From NCBI GenBank assembly GCA_947455725.1, contig CANGPL010000008.1, positions 1 to 64,000 on the forward strand: a DNA stretch of 64,000 nt, read 5' to 3'. Origin of the DNA: Hyphomicrobiales bacterium (GTDB lineage Bacteria > Pseudomonadota > Alphaproteobacteria > Rhizobiales > Beijerinckiaceae). The notes below the pieces were generated by a model. That model had not been told where the DNA came from. It saw nothing but the letters and a program-made list of their open reading frames with translations, and did no database searches. The first letter of the stretch is position 1, and each line of letters begins with the position of its first letter. A program made the position numbers and the translations under genes. Of this stretch, positions 45,558-54,423 are shown piece by piece.

Positions 45558-46934
45558 ATGAATAAGGTTCCAATGACGATCGCGGAGACAAAAGCCGCGG
45601 TTCAATCCGGTCGGTTGACGGCAGAGCAATCGGTGGCTGAGGCGCTCGAGCGGATTAACGCTTGGAATGGCAAGCTAAAAGCCTTTGTCACCGTTGATGG
45701 TGACCGCGCGCTGGCGGACGCGCGGCATCTAGACCATTTGGCGGCGATGGGTGTGCCGAAGGGGCCGCTTTTCGGCGTGCCTTTGGCGATTAAGGACATT
45801 ATCGATGTCGCAGGGCTTCGCACCGGTGGCGGCTCGCTGACGCGCAAGGACGCGGCGGTGGCTCAAGCCGATGCCGAGGTGGTGACGCGGCTCAGGAATG
45901 CCGGTGCCGTCATTATGGGCAAGGTCGCGACGGTAGAATACGCCTTTGGCGGCTGGGGCTCGAATGAGACAGTGGGTGCGCCGCATAATCCGTGGGATCT
46001 GGAATGCGCCCGCGTGCCGGGTGGCTCCTCAAGCGGATCTGGTGTGGCTGTGGCTGCCGGTCTGGTGCCCGGCGCGTTGGGGTCCGATACCGGCGGGTCG
46101 ATCCGGCTGCCCTCCTCCTTTGCGGGCATGGTGGGCTTGAAGACGACGGCGGGCTTGATCCCGAAAACGGGCGTGTTGCCGCTCTCCGATATTCTCGACA
46201 CAATCGGTCCGATGACGCGGTGTGTGGAAGATGCCGCGATTTTGTTTGATGTATTGATGGGCCATGCGCCGGGCAGCAGTGTTCCGGCAAAGGTTGAGGC
46301 CAAAGAGGCGTTCCGCAATAAGCGGATTGGCGTTCCGGTCGATTTGGGCGTTTCGCTCCATCCGGATACGGCAAAGGTCTATGCTGATATACAGGAGCGC
46401 TTAAAGGCTGCCGGGGCGACGTTGGTGCCGGTGCGCTTTCCGACGAGTCTTGCGGATTATGCGGCGCCTTGCGGCATGTTTTTGGCGGTTGATTCCTATC
46501 GTCATTACGGCCCGCTTGCCGAGGAAGAGCCTAACCGTTTGGGCGATCCCGTCCGTAAACGCATGTTGAGCGGCAAGTCGGTAACCGCCGTGGATTACTC
46601 TAAGAATTTGGAGCGCCGCGAGCGCGAAAAGGCGGTGATTGCTGCCGTTTTTGAAACCGTCGATACGATTTTGATGCCATCAACGGCGATGCCGGCGCCT
46701 GTCCTTGGCGAACATCCGGAACATGACAGTCCCGCGGTCTTTACCCGTTTTGCTAATTATTTTGATCTGGCAGCGATTTCGCTCCCTGTGGGCCTGTCGA
46801 GCAACGGATTGCCGATTGCCATGCAATTTGTTGTGCCCGGTCTGGCAGAAGCCCGCGCGCTCGATCTGGCCTATCGGCTGGAAATGGCCGAAGGCGGCCC
46901 GATCCTCTGCCCACTTTTGGCGAAAATGGCCTGA
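45558..46934 (+). CDS. Amidase signature (AS) family hydrolase
   Basis: 458 residues. The Ser-cisSer-Lys triad is present: Lys79 in AIKDIID, Ser157 or Ser158 in GGSSSGSG, and the nucleophile Ser181 in SDTGGSIRLP. Such enzymes hydrolyse amides or, as AtzF and GatA relatives, allophanate or glutamyl-tRNA; the substrate here is open. The codon use is more GC-rich than in the preceding genes. It begins 9 bases after the SDR stop, apparently in the same transcript, which is unusual for a sugar operon. Confidence 0.88.
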   Translation: MNKVPMTIAETKAAVQSGRLTAEQSVAEALERINAWNGKLKAFVTVDGDRALADARHLDHLAAMGVPKGPLFGVPLAIKDIIDVAGLRTGGGSLTRKDAAVAQADAEVVTRLRNAGAVIMGKVATVEYAFGGWGSNETVGAPHNPWDLECARVPGGSSSGSGVAVAAGLVPGALGSDTGGSIRLPSSFAGMVGLKTTAGLIPKTGVLPLSDILDTIGPMTRCVEDAAILFDVLMGHAPGSSVPAKVEAKEAFRNKRIGVPVDLGVSLHPDTAKVYADIQERLKAAGATLVPVRFPTSLADYAAPCGMFLAVDSYRHYGPLAEEEPNRLGDPVRKRMLSGKSVTAVDYSKNLERREREKAVIAAVFETVDTILMPSTAMPAPVLGEHPEHDSPAVFTRFANYFDLAAISLPVGLSSNGLPIAMQFVVPGLAEARALDLAYRLEMAEGGPILCPLLAKMA

Positions 46935-46946
46935 GCGCTAAAATTT

Positions 46947-46960
46947 TTGATGGAGATCAA
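46947..46960. promoter_or_regulatory. Consensus FNR/FixK/Anr box with downstream -10 element
   Basis: TTGATGGAGATCAA matches the palindromic TTGAT-N4-ATCAA consensus exactly. A perfect TATAAT is at 47003-47008, with no good -35. A start of transcription near 47015 would put the box centre at about -61.5, a class I activator position, and leave a 5' leader of about 90 bases before fpr. The box and the TATAAT are seen; the regulation is inferred. Confidence 0.65.
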
Positions 46961-47106
46961 GGGTTCTAAGTCCGCATAAGGGCATAAGCTTTCAGACGAC
47001 CATATAATACAAATTTAAATGTAAAATATATAAAAATACATTGAATTTAGTTTATTATCGGTCTATGCGTTAAATAGAAGAGATGTGGCACAGTGGATCG
47101 CGGACG

Positions 47107-47880
47107 ATGAGCGCATTTGTGGAAGAAACCGTTACAAGCGTTCATCATTGGACGGAGACATTGTTCAGCTTTACGACGACGCGGAGCCGGTCGTTCCGTT
47201 TCCGCAACGGGCAATTCTCGATGATTGGCTTGCCGGTGGATGGTAAGCCGCTTTTGCGCGCCTATTCGATCGCAAGCCCCAATTATGCCGAAGAGCTCGA
47301 ATTTTTCTCGATCAAGGTGCCGGATGGTCCGCTGACCTCGCGGCTCCTCAATATCGTGCCCGGTGATAAAATCATTGTCGGTCAAAAAGCGACCGGCACG
47401 CTGCTGCTCGATAATCTCCTGCCCGGAAAACATCTCTATCTCTTGGGAACAGGCACTGGCCTTGCGCCGTTTTTAAGCCTGATCCGCGATCCGGAAACCT
47501 ATGAGAATTTCGAAAAAGTCGTGTTGGTCCACGGCACCCGCGAAGTAGCGGAATTGGCCTATGCCGATATGATTGAAAAGGAATTGCCGGAGGACGAATT
47601 CCTCGGCGATTTTGTGCGCGATAAGCTCGTTTATTACCCAACGGTGACGCGCGAGCCGTTTAGAAACCGTGGCCGTATTACCGATCTGATCGAGCAGAAT
47701 GCTCTAACGGATGATATCGGCCTGCCGCCGCTCAACCCAGAAGAGGATCGCGTAATGGTGTGCGGTAATCAAGGTTTGAATACCGATATCGCAACGATCC
47801 TGAAGGCGCGCGGCTTTAGCGAAGGTAATAGCGGCGAGCCCGGCTCTTATGTGGTCGAGCGCGCCTTTGTTGATAAGTAA
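47107..47880 (+). CDS. fpr: Ferredoxin--NADP+ reductase
   Basis: 257 residues. Bacterial Fpr motifs are present: the FAD site RAYSIASPNYAEELEFFSIKV, the NADP site LLGTGTGLAPFLSLIRDP, the segment RVMVCGNQGLNTDI and a C-terminal YVVERAFVDK. It exchanges electrons between NADPH and ferredoxin or flavodoxin. In alphaproteobacteria it is linked to oxidative stress and iron release. An ATG at 47083 is in frame, but its purine tract is too close. The AT-rich 5' region holds an FNR/FixK-like box, so oxygen control is likely. Not part of the sugar operon. Confidence 0.94.
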   Translation: MSAFVEETVTSVHHWTETLFSFTTTRSRSFRFRNGQFSMIGLPVDGKPLLRAYSIASPNYAEELEFFSIKVPDGPLTSRLLNIVPGDKIIVGQKATGTLLLDNLLPGKHLYLLGTGTGLAPFLSLIRDPETYENFEKVVLVHGTREVAELAYADMIEKELPEDEFLGDFVRDKLVYYPTVTREPFRNRGRITDLIEQNALTDDIGLPPLNPEEDRVMVCGNQGLNTDIATILKARGFSEGNSGEPGSYVVERAFVDK

Positions 47881-47886
47881 GCGTAA

Positions 47887-47912
47887 GGCGGCTCTTACTT
47901 ACCCAAGCCGCC
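47887..47912. terminator. Hairpin across the fpr/gabD convergent ends
   Basis: GGCGGCT (47887-47893) pairs with AGCCGCC (47906-47912) around a 12-base loop. The right arm is inside the last codons of gabD and the left arm lies beyond the fpr stop. There is no T-tract. It may slow polymerase from either side; this is weak evidence. Confidence 0.4.
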
Positions 47913-49376
47913 CATCAGCATATATTTAATCTCGACATATTCATCGATGCCGTGCATCGATCCTTCGCGGCCTATGCCGGATTCTTTCATGCCGCCAAAG
48001 GGGGCTTCGGCGGTTGAAATAATGCCTTCATTGATACCCACCATGCCATATTCGAGCGCTTCGCCTACGCGCCATACGCGGCCAATGTCGCGCGTGTAAA
48101 AATAGCAGGCTAGACCAAACTCGGTGTCATTGGCCATCGCGATTGCTTCTTCTTCCGTTTTGAAGCGGAAGATTGGTGCAACGGGGCCAAAGGTTTCTTC
48201 GCGTGCAACGAGCATATCGGGCGTTACATCGCGAATGATGGTGGGTTCAAAGAAGCTGCCGCCTAAAGCGTGGCGCTTACCGCCCGCCAGCACTTTGCCG
48301 CCTTTTGCGATGGCGTCGGCCACGTGTTCTTCGACCTTTTTGATGGCTTTTGCATTGATGAGTGGGCCAGTGGTTACGCCCTCGTCAAAGCCATCGCCAA
48401 CGCTGAGTTTTTTCACGGCCTCAGCGAGCTTTTCGGTGAAGGCATCATAGACACCATCTTGCACAAGCATGCGATTGGCACAGACGCAGGTTTGTCCGGC
48501 ATTGCGATATTTTGAGAGCATAGCGCCTTGAACGGCTGCATCGAGATCGGCGTCATCAAACACGATAAAGGGGGCGTTGCCGCCGAGTTCGAGACCAATT
48601 TTTTTAACGGTTGAGGCGCATTGCGCCATCAGCAATTTGCCAACGGCTGTTGAGCCCGTGAAAGAGAGTGCGCGCACGATGGGGCTTGATGTCATCTCCG
48701 CGCCGATTTCGCGCGCCTGTCCAGTCACGACCGAAAAGACGCCGGCGGGGATGCCCGCGCGTTCGGCCAATTCAGCGAGTGCGAGCGCGGAAAACGGTGT
48801 TTCCTCGGATGGTTTGACAACAAAAGTGCAACCGGCTGCGAGCGCGGGTGCCGCTTTGCGGGTGATCATCGCATTCGGAAAATTCCATGGCGTGATAGCC
48901 GCAACCACGCCTACGGGCTGGCGTATAACCACGATACGGCCATTTGGCCAAGGCGAGGGAACGGTTTCGCCATAAATCCGGCGAGCTTCTTCACCAAAAA
49001 ACTCGACAAAGCTTGCACCATAGGCCACCTCGCCTTTGGCCTCTGCCAAAGGCTTGCCCTGCTCGGCGGTCATGATGCGGCCGAGATCGTCTTGATGTTC
49101 CATCATCAATTCGAACCACCGGCGGAGAATTTGGCCGCGTTGCTTGGCAGCCGTAGCCGCCCATGATTTTTGCGCCCTCTGGGCGGCTTCAATGGCTTGC
49201 GCCGTCTCTGCCTTACCGAGCGAAGGGATTGTGCCGATAACGGCACCTGAGGCGGGGTTTGTGACCTCGATACGCGTGTCTGAACCTACCCAGCGCCCAT
49301 CAATATAGCTCTCTTGGCGGAAGAGGCTCTTTTCTTTGATCAAATTCGACAAAGGAGCGGGCGAGGAAACAGTCAT
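47895..49376 (-). CDS. gabD: Succinate-semialdehyde dehydrogenase (NAD(P)+)
   Basis: 493 residues. The general base is Glu263 in LELGGNAPF, the nucleophile Cys297 in NAGQTCVCANR, and the cofactor segment ITPWNFPNAM is present. The CxC at the active site and overall wording fit GabD, which oxidises succinate semialdehyde to succinate in GABA breakdown; glutarate semialdehyde is an alternative. GGAG is about 8 bases before the ATG at 49376; the longer frame to 49388 lacks one. No gabT adjoins it. It is the last gene of a leftward group, 106 bases after the HAD gene. Confidence 0.92.
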   Translation of the reverse strand: MTVSSPAPLSNLIKEKSLFRQESYIDGRWVGSDTRIEVTNPASGAVIGTIPSLGKAETAQAIEAAQRAQKSWAATAAKQRGQILRRWFELMMEHQDDLGRIMTAEQGKPLAEAKGEVAYGASFVEFFGEEARRIYGETVPSPWPNGRIVVIRQPVGVVAAITPWNFPNAMITRKAAPALAAGCTFVVKPSEETPFSALALAELAERAGIPAGVFSVVTGQAREIGAEMTSSPIVRALSFTGSTAVGKLLMAQCASTVKKIGLELGGNAPFIVFDDADLDAAVQGAMLSKYRNAGQTCVCANRMLVQDGVYDAFTEKLAEAVKKLSVGDGFDEGVTTGPLINAKAIKKVEEHVADAIAKGGKVLAGGKRHALGGSFFEPTIIRDVTPDMLVAREETFGPVAPIFRFKTEEEAIAMANDTEFGLACYFYTRDIGRVWRVGEALEYGMVGINEGIISTAEAPFGGMKESGIGREGSMHGIDEYVEIKYMLMGGLGK

Positions 49377-49482
49377 GATAAACTCCAAAATGATATCGAG
49401 AACCCCGGCAGGGGCACGGCTTTAACGGCTTCCTATACCCTCAACGGAGGTTCTGCCAAGGGTTGCGAGAGGCAAATTCAAA

Positions 49483-50151
49483 CTAAGTGAGTTTGAGCTC
49501 GCTTGCGGCCATGAGAAGGGCGGCCATATCAGGAAAAGAAGCATCCCGTGCGATGGCATCATCCACGCCATACCCCGCCTCGAAATGGCTGCCGCCTGTA
49601 AAGTGCCAAGCAGACATGCCAGCCGATTTGGCGGCGATTAGCCCGAAGGCGCTATCCTCAATCACCACGCAGCGTTCGGGTTTTACGTTCAAACGCTGTG
49701 CGGCATGCAGAAAAAGATCGGGCGCTGGTTTGCCATGTTTCACCATGGTCGCGCTGAAAACGTTCGGTCCGAAATAGGCGTCGAGTTTCGTCGTTGATAG
49801 AGAGTGTGCCGCGCGAACAGGATCACTGCTTGTCGCAACGCAGATTTTTGTCGTGAGTTTTTGAAGAAGGTTCTCGATGCCTTTGATAGGTTTGAGGTCT
49901 CTTTCAAAGCGATCAAATAAAGCCACACGAAGCGCTTCTTTGAAATCAGACGGGGGTGCCTTGCCAGTCTCGTCTCGAATGGCGACGACGGCTTGGTCGA
50001 AACTGCGGCCAACGAGCCGTTCAAAAAAGAAGCGCTCGGTAATGGCGATCTCATAACGCTTTAATGTATTGAGATAGACCGCAACGGTGAGGCTCTCGCT
50101 ATCGACGAGGACGCCGTCACAATCAAAGATAACTAAGTCAAAATGGGGCAC
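49483..50151 (-). CDS. HAD-superfamily phosphatase/phosphoglucomutase-like
   Basis: 222 residues starting at GTG. The HAD motifs are DCDGVLVDSE (nucleophile Asp and general acid), the Ser/Thr motif CVATSSDP, Lys in HGKPAPDLF and the acidic VIEDSAFGLIAA. This subgroup (HAD-IA) includes sugar-phosphate phosphatases such as YieH and beta-phosphoglucomutase. It ends a four-gene leftward set with an isomerase-like SIS protein, a TIM-barrel isomerase and a mutarotase, so it probably acts on a sugar phosphate. Its start is 6 bases after the SIS stop. Confidence 0.85.
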   Translation of the reverse strand: MPHFDLVIFDCDGVLVDSESLTVAVYLNTLKRYEIAITERFFFERLVGRSFDQAVVAIRDETGKAPPSDFKEALRVALFDRFERDLKPIKGIENLLQKLTTKICVATSSDPVRAAHSLSTTKLDAYFGPNVFSATMVKHGKPAPDLFLHAAQRLNVKPERCVVIEDSAFGLIAAKSAGMSAWHFTGGSHFEAGYGVDDAIARDASFPDMAALLMAASELKLT

Positions 50152-50157
50152 GATGAT

Positions 50158-50721
50158 TTACTCGAGATTGGTATGACGGCCACGCATCGTCTCGGCGGTT
50201 TCGCTAAGCCGATCGCGGAGTTTAAGGATGACAAATTCAAAGAAAATCGTTTGTGCGATTTCAAAGAGGGAGCCCATGGGTAAAACAGAAACAGAGACGC
50301 TTTGATCATTCGCCATGGTTTGCGCGGGAATGACCGTTACACAATCTGCTTGCATGGGTGTCGTGCCATTTGGTTGCGACGTGATGACGGCGGTCTTGGC
50401 GCCATCTTCCTTAGCCACACGCATAAAGGCTTCGCCCGAGTTAAGATGTCCTGTACCGGCTGTGACGATCAAGAGATCGCCATTGCCGAGATGGGGCGTC
50501 GTCATATCGCCCAAGACGCTCACGTGAAGCCCCAAGTGAAAGAGGCGCATCGCGAAACCTTTGATCGCCAAACCTTCTCGACCGCAGCCATAAACTGCAA
50601 TTTTATTGGCCTCAAGAATGGCGTTGATGAGGTTATCCGCTGCCTCATCCGGAATCGCGCGGAAGACCTGATGCAGTTCATCGAGTGCGGATGCACCGAG
50701 CGATGCAATGGAAGCTTGCAT
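50158..50721 (-). CDS. SIS-domain sugar-phosphate isomerase (6-phospho-3-hexuloisomerase-like)
   Basis: 187 residues, one SIS domain: AVYGCGREGLAIKGFAMRLFHLG, then GDLLIVTAGTGHLNSGEAFM and KTAVITSQPNG. The length and layout match 6-phospho-3-hexuloisomerase (HxlB), which interconverts hexulose-6-phosphates, but no hexulose-6-phosphate synthase is nearby. It could isomerise a sugar phosphate made by one of the two PfkB kinases. AGGA lies 8 bases before the ATG. The start is 9 bases after the TIM-barrel gene. Confidence 0.82.
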   Translation of the reverse strand: MQASIASLGASALDELHQVFRAIPDEAADNLINAILEANKIAVYGCGREGLAIKGFAMRLFHLGLHVSVLGDMTTPHLGNGDLLIVTAGTGHLNSGEAFMRVAKEDGAKTAVITSQPNGTTPMQADCVTVIPAQTMANDQSVSVSVLPMGSLFEIAQTIFFEFVILKLRDRLSETAETMRGRHTNLE

Positions 50722-50730
50722 GAGAGAATC

Positions 50731-51732
50731 CTAATCCGGAATCGGGCGATTGAATAACGCCGCCTGCACAATTGCTTGGCTTTTGGGTGAATCTTGCCGG
50801 GCGATCGCGTTGGATAATCCGGCATGATTTTTTAGCTTTGCAACAACGGCCTGCATGGCTTCAACCGCTGCGATATTGGTCGCGCATTCCGCGACAGGAT
50901 CAAGGCCTGCCGTATCGGGGAACGTATCGAAATAAATCACGCCCTTATAGCCGCATTGTTCGAGCACATGGAGAAGTTCGATGGTTTGGATGGGATGCAC
51001 GGAACCTGCGATGAGACCGTCATCCCGTTTGCCGTAACCATCGTTTAAATGAACGCCAAGCAATTTGGAGTGGCGGGCGATGAGCGTTGCAGCATGGGCG
51101 GGCATTTCATCGGCATAAAGCACATGCGCAAAGTCGAGTGTAACGCCTGTGTTAGGGCGATTGATTTCTTTAATCGCCAATAGAGTTGTTGCAACATCGG
51201 GCATAAGACTAAACGAGCGTGGCTCATTGGGCTTATATTCGATGGAAATATCAATGGCAGGGTTATGCCGCGCGATTTCATCCATCGCGGCAATCGTATC
51301 ATCCCACGCTTTTGCGTAATCGATTTGGAACGAGTAATCGAAACCATCTTGTCCCATCCAAAGCGTCATGAGATTGCCGCCCGCTTTGGCAAGCGAATCT
51401 AGGCCGCGCTTGGTGATATCAATGGCGTTGCGTCGCACTTGTTGATCGGGATGGGTAAAGGCACCGAGTTTGAAGCCAGGGTCGGTGTAATAGCGCATCG
51501 CGTAGCCGTTGAGGCGAACGCCTGATTGGGCGAGACCTTCGACAATTTCGGTTTCCGTGAAACCTTCAAGATGGTCTGGGAAATTGAGATCAACCGCGTT
51601 CAAGCCTTTAACGCTTGCGGCTCTTTGAACAAGATCGAGCGTGTTGGGTTTACGATTGAGACCGCGCCAATAATTGTTCGTATCGATTTTGAAGGAATTC
51701 AGTCGAGCGGCATAGCCTTGTTGCGTCGTCAC
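50731..51732 (-). CDS. Xylose isomerase-like TIM-barrel sugar isomerase/epimerase
   Basis: 333 residues starting at GTG. The metal-site segments resemble xylose isomerase and tagatose epimerase: ISIEYKPNEPR, VTLDFAHVLYADEMP, LGVHLNDGYGKRDDG and IYFDTFPDT. It probably interconverts an aldose and a ketose, or epimerises a ketose, using a divalent metal. The exact sugar is unknown. The GTG follows the mutarotase stop after one base, so the two are surely coupled. Confidence 0.83.
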   Translation of the reverse strand: MTTQQGYAARLNSFKIDTNNYWRGLNRKPNTLDLVQRAASVKGLNAVDLNFPDHLEGFTETEIVEGLAQSGVRLNGYAMRYYTDPGFKLGAFTHPDQQVRRNAIDITKRGLDSLAKAGGNLMTLWMGQDGFDYSFQIDYAKAWDDTIAAMDEIARHNPAIDISIEYKPNEPRSFSLMPDVATTLLAIKEINRPNTGVTLDFAHVLYADEMPAHAATLIARHSKLLGVHLNDGYGKRDDGLIAGSVHPIQTIELLHVLEQCGYKGVIYFDTFPDTAGLDPVAECATNIAAVEAMQAVVAKLKNHAGLSNAIARQDSPKSQAIVQAALFNRPIPD

Positions 51733-51733
51733 G

Positions 51734-52174
51734 TTAAATCACGCCTTTTTTGAAAATGAAGCAGCCATACGGGCCGGGATCAGACGTTTGAACAATGGCA
51801 AAGCTTTTGGCAGCCGCTTCATAAAAATCAAAGCGCTCATAAGCCCCGATCTTAATCGAGCGACCTTCGGCTTTATTCACAATATCCTGCATCGTGTGGT
51901 GGATGGGTACGAGCTTCTCAGGATCTCCCACGACTTTCATGCGCATGACGGGCTCTTCGACAAAGGTGTCGAGCGGGAAGACGGAAAGGACGGCCTCGGC
52001 GGCGCGCGCGAGGTCGGCGCCAAAGAGTGACACAAGTTTGCCATGGGTCGTCTTGGCGGCCAGCGTCGATGCAGGGTGGTTGCGGTCGCATAAGACAATC
52101 TCATCACCATGGCCCATGGCTTTGAGCACATAGAGAAGGTCGGCGGTCAGGATCGGGTCGAGGCCTTTCAGCAT
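51734..52174 (-). CDS. RbsD/FucU-family sugar mutarotase
   Basis: 146 residues. The family start MLKGLDPILTADLLYVLKAMGHGDEI and catalytic candidates His22 and Asp30 (LCDRNHPAS) are seen, with YECFDFY-like and PYGCFIFKKGVI ending. RbsD/FucU enzymes speed up the anomer exchange of ribose or fucose. AAGGAG is about 8 bases before the ATG at 52174; the frame continues to 52255 without support. First gene of the leftward set, divergent from the ribokinase gene with 140 bases between starts, a likely shared control region. Confidence 0.9.
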   Translation of the reverse strand: MLKGLDPILTADLLYVLKAMGHGDEIVLCDRNHPASTLAAKTTHGKLVSLFGADLARAAEAVLSVFPLDTFVEEPVMRMKVVGDPEKLVPIHHTMQDIVNKAEGRSIKIGAYERFDFYEAAAKSFAIVQTSDPGPYGCFIFKKGVI

Positions 52175-52314
52175 CGCAATGCTCCTTAAAGAAATCGTTG
52201 GGATCAAAATCACAGATCTATCGGCAAGTTGCAATGACCTCTTGCTATGAAACACGTTTGACGATGGAGTCTTGAGCTCATACGATTGAAAAAAGACGAT
52301 TTGGGGAGCGTTTT

Positions 52315-53244
52315 ATGTCTAAGACCGGTGGCATCGCAATTCTTGGAATTTTTGTGGCCGATTTGGCCTTCAGGTCGGGCCGAATGCCAGCGGTTGGCGA
52401 AACCATTATGGGGTCCGGTTTTGCGATGGGGCCGGGTGGTAAGGGTTCCAATCAGGCGGTGGCGGCAGCGAGGGCCGGTGCGCCGGTGACTTTTATTTCG
52501 CGGCTTGGCCAAGATTCCTTTGGCGATATCGCAATGGCGACGTGGCAGAAAGAAGGGATTACCACCCGGGTCGCACGCTCGGATGATGCACCGACGGGAG
52601 CGGCTTTTATCTATGTGAACGACACGAATGGCGAGAACGCGATTATTGTTGTGCCCGGGGCTGCGGGCTTGATTTCGTTAGCTGATGTTGAGGCAGCGGC
52701 CGATTCGATCAGGAATGCAGCGGTTTTTGTGACGCAATTGGAGCAACCGCCAGAAGCCGCATTGCGCGCACTGCAGATTGCGAAAGCCGCGGGTGTTGCG
52801 ACGATTTTTAACCCGGCACCGGCGGCACCTTTTGATGAATCGATTTATGCACTGGTCGATTACATCACGCCGAATGAGAGCGAAGCGTCGGCTATGATCG
52901 GGTTTCCTGTTATGTCCGTTGACGATGCAAGAAAGGCCGGAGATGCACTGCTTGCTAAAGGCGTTGGTACGGCTTTGATCACGTTGGGTGAAAAGGGCGC
53001 TCTGTTTCATGATAAATCGCAGTCGGTGCTGGTGCCAGCCTTTGATGCCGGAGCGGTTGTTGAAACGGCGGGTGCAGGTGATGCGTTTAATGGCGGCTTT
53101 GCGGCAGCACTTGCCAAAGGTATCGAGCCATTAGCCGCTGCACGGTTTGGCTGCGCGGTTGCGGGCATTTCGGTGACGCGGGCGGGTACGGCTCCGGCCA
53201 TGCCGAGTTTAAGCGAAGTCGAGGCTTTGCTTAATCGTATCTAA
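52315..53244 (+). CDS. rbsK: Ribokinase-like PfkB sugar kinase
   Basis: 309 residues. The sugar-site motif GGKGSNQA is at 41-48 and the catalytic GAGDAFNGGF ends with Asp256 as base. The first strand (AILGIFVADLAFRSGRMP) and the ATP-site segment (ALITLGEKGALF) are normal. It phosphorylates a pentose or similar sugar, ribose being the default family call. GGGGAG is 6 bases before the ATG. It is followed by an ABC ATPase gene in the same direction. Confidence 0.9.
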   Translation: MSKTGGIAILGIFVADLAFRSGRMPAVGETIMGSGFAMGPGGKGSNQAVAAARAGAPVTFISRLGQDSFGDIAMATWQKEGITTRVARSDDAPTGAAFIYVNDTNGENAIIVVPGAAGLISLADVEAAADSIRNAAVFVTQLEQPPEAALRALQIAKAAGVATIFNPAPAAPFDESIYALVDYITPNESEASAMIGFPVMSVDDARKAGDALLAKGVGTALITLGEKGALFHDKSQSVLVPAFDAGAVVETAGAGDAFNGGFAAALAKGIEPLAAARFGCAVAGISVTRAGTAPAMPSLSEVEALLNRI

Positions 53245-53320
53245 TGGCTTGCGGCGGCAGATAAAACATCGCAAATTGAAATCGGACCTTAAAGGGCGTG
53301 TATCTTATCGGGGGGAATGA

Positions 53321-54418
53321 ATGGCCGGTCTTGCATTGCGCGGCGTCAAAAAATCGTTTGGCAGCGTGGAAGTCATTCGTGGCGTTGATCTCGATATTAA
53401 AGATGGTGAATTCTGCGTGTTCGTTGGCCCTTCGGGTTGCGGAAAATCGACGCTGTTGCGAATGATTGCAGGCCTTGAAGAGATGAGCGATGGTATTATC
53501 GAAATCGGCGGCAAGGATGTGACGTTCTTACCGCCTGCGAAGCGCCGCATCTCGATGGTGTTTCAATCTTACGCGCTTTATCCGCATATGACGGTGCGCC
53601 AGAACATTGCGTTCGGGCTTAAAATGGCCAAGACTTCACGCGATGAAATTGCGGCGCGCACCACGAAGGCCGCCAATTTATTGCAATTGACAGATTACCT
53701 TGATCGCAAACCTGCGCAACTGTCTGGTGGACAGCGTCAGCGCGTCGCGATTGGGCGCGCGATTGTGCGTGAGCCGGAAGTATTTTTATTCGACGAACCG
53801 CTTTCGAATTTGGATGCAGCCTTGCGTGTTCAGATGCGTATCGAAATCGCCAAACTTCATAATGATCTGAAAGCCACGATGGTTTATGTCACCCATGATC
53901 AGGTTGAAGCCATGACGATGGCCGATAAGATTGTGGTGTTAAATGCGGGTCGTATCGAGCAAATCGGTAGTCCGCTTGATCTCTACCATCGTCCAAATAA
54001 TTTGTTCGTTGCGACCTTTATTGGTAGCCCGAAAATGAATCTGATGCCGGGTGAAGTGACCGGCGTCGATAATGGCTCTGCGACGGTTGTTTTAAAAGGC
54101 GGCGTGCAAATTTCGGTTGATACGCATGGCAAGTCTCTGGCCAAGGGGCCGGTAACCGTTGGCATCAGGCCGGAGCATATTGGCGTTGGATTAACGGGTG
54201 CTCAAAATACCGTTCCGGGCAAAGTGGTGCTGTCCGAGCATTTGGGTGGTGAAACCATGCTCTATGTCGAGACATCTGCGATACCGCAATGCGTGGTGAA
54301 GACCGATGGTTTGGCCTCGCAAAAGATAGGCGAGGCTGTATCGCTCTCACTGCCAGCGAATATGTGTCACCTCTTCGATGCCAACGGACAAGCACTTGTG
54401 AACGGCTCGCTGATTTAA
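53321..54418 (+). CDS. CUT1 sugar ABC transporter ATPase (UgpC/MsmK-like)
   Basis: 365 residues. Walker A GPSGCGKS is at 36-43, the signature LSGGQRQRV near 134, Walker [14 protein letters not shown], and the His switch [11 protein letters not shown]-terminal TOBE/regulatory domain starts near 240. It energises a CUT1 importer; the matching permeases and binding protein lie on the opposite strand at 56410-60224, and no other CUT1 set is present. A GGGGG site precedes the ATG. The stop is 5 bases from that of the converging M42 gene. Confidence 0.94.
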   Translation: MAGLALRGVKKSFGSVEVIRGVDLDIKDGEFCVFVGPSGCGKSTLLRMIAGLEEMSDGIIEIGGKDVTFLPPAKRRISMVFQSYALYPHMTVRQNIAFGLKMAKTSRDEIAARTTKAANLLQLTDYLDRKPAQLSGGQRQRVAIGRAIVREPEVFLFDEPLSNLDAALRVQMRIEIAKLHNDLKATMVYVTHDQVEAMTMADKIVVLNAGRIEQIGSPLDLYHRPNNLFVATFIGSPKMNLMPGEVTGVDNGSATVVLKGGVQISVDTHGKSLAKGPVTVGIRPEHIGVGLTGAQNTVPGKVVLSEHLGGETMLYVETSAIPQCVVKTDGLASQKIGEAVSLSLPANMCHLFDANGQALVNGSLI

Positions 54419-54423
54419 GCCGT

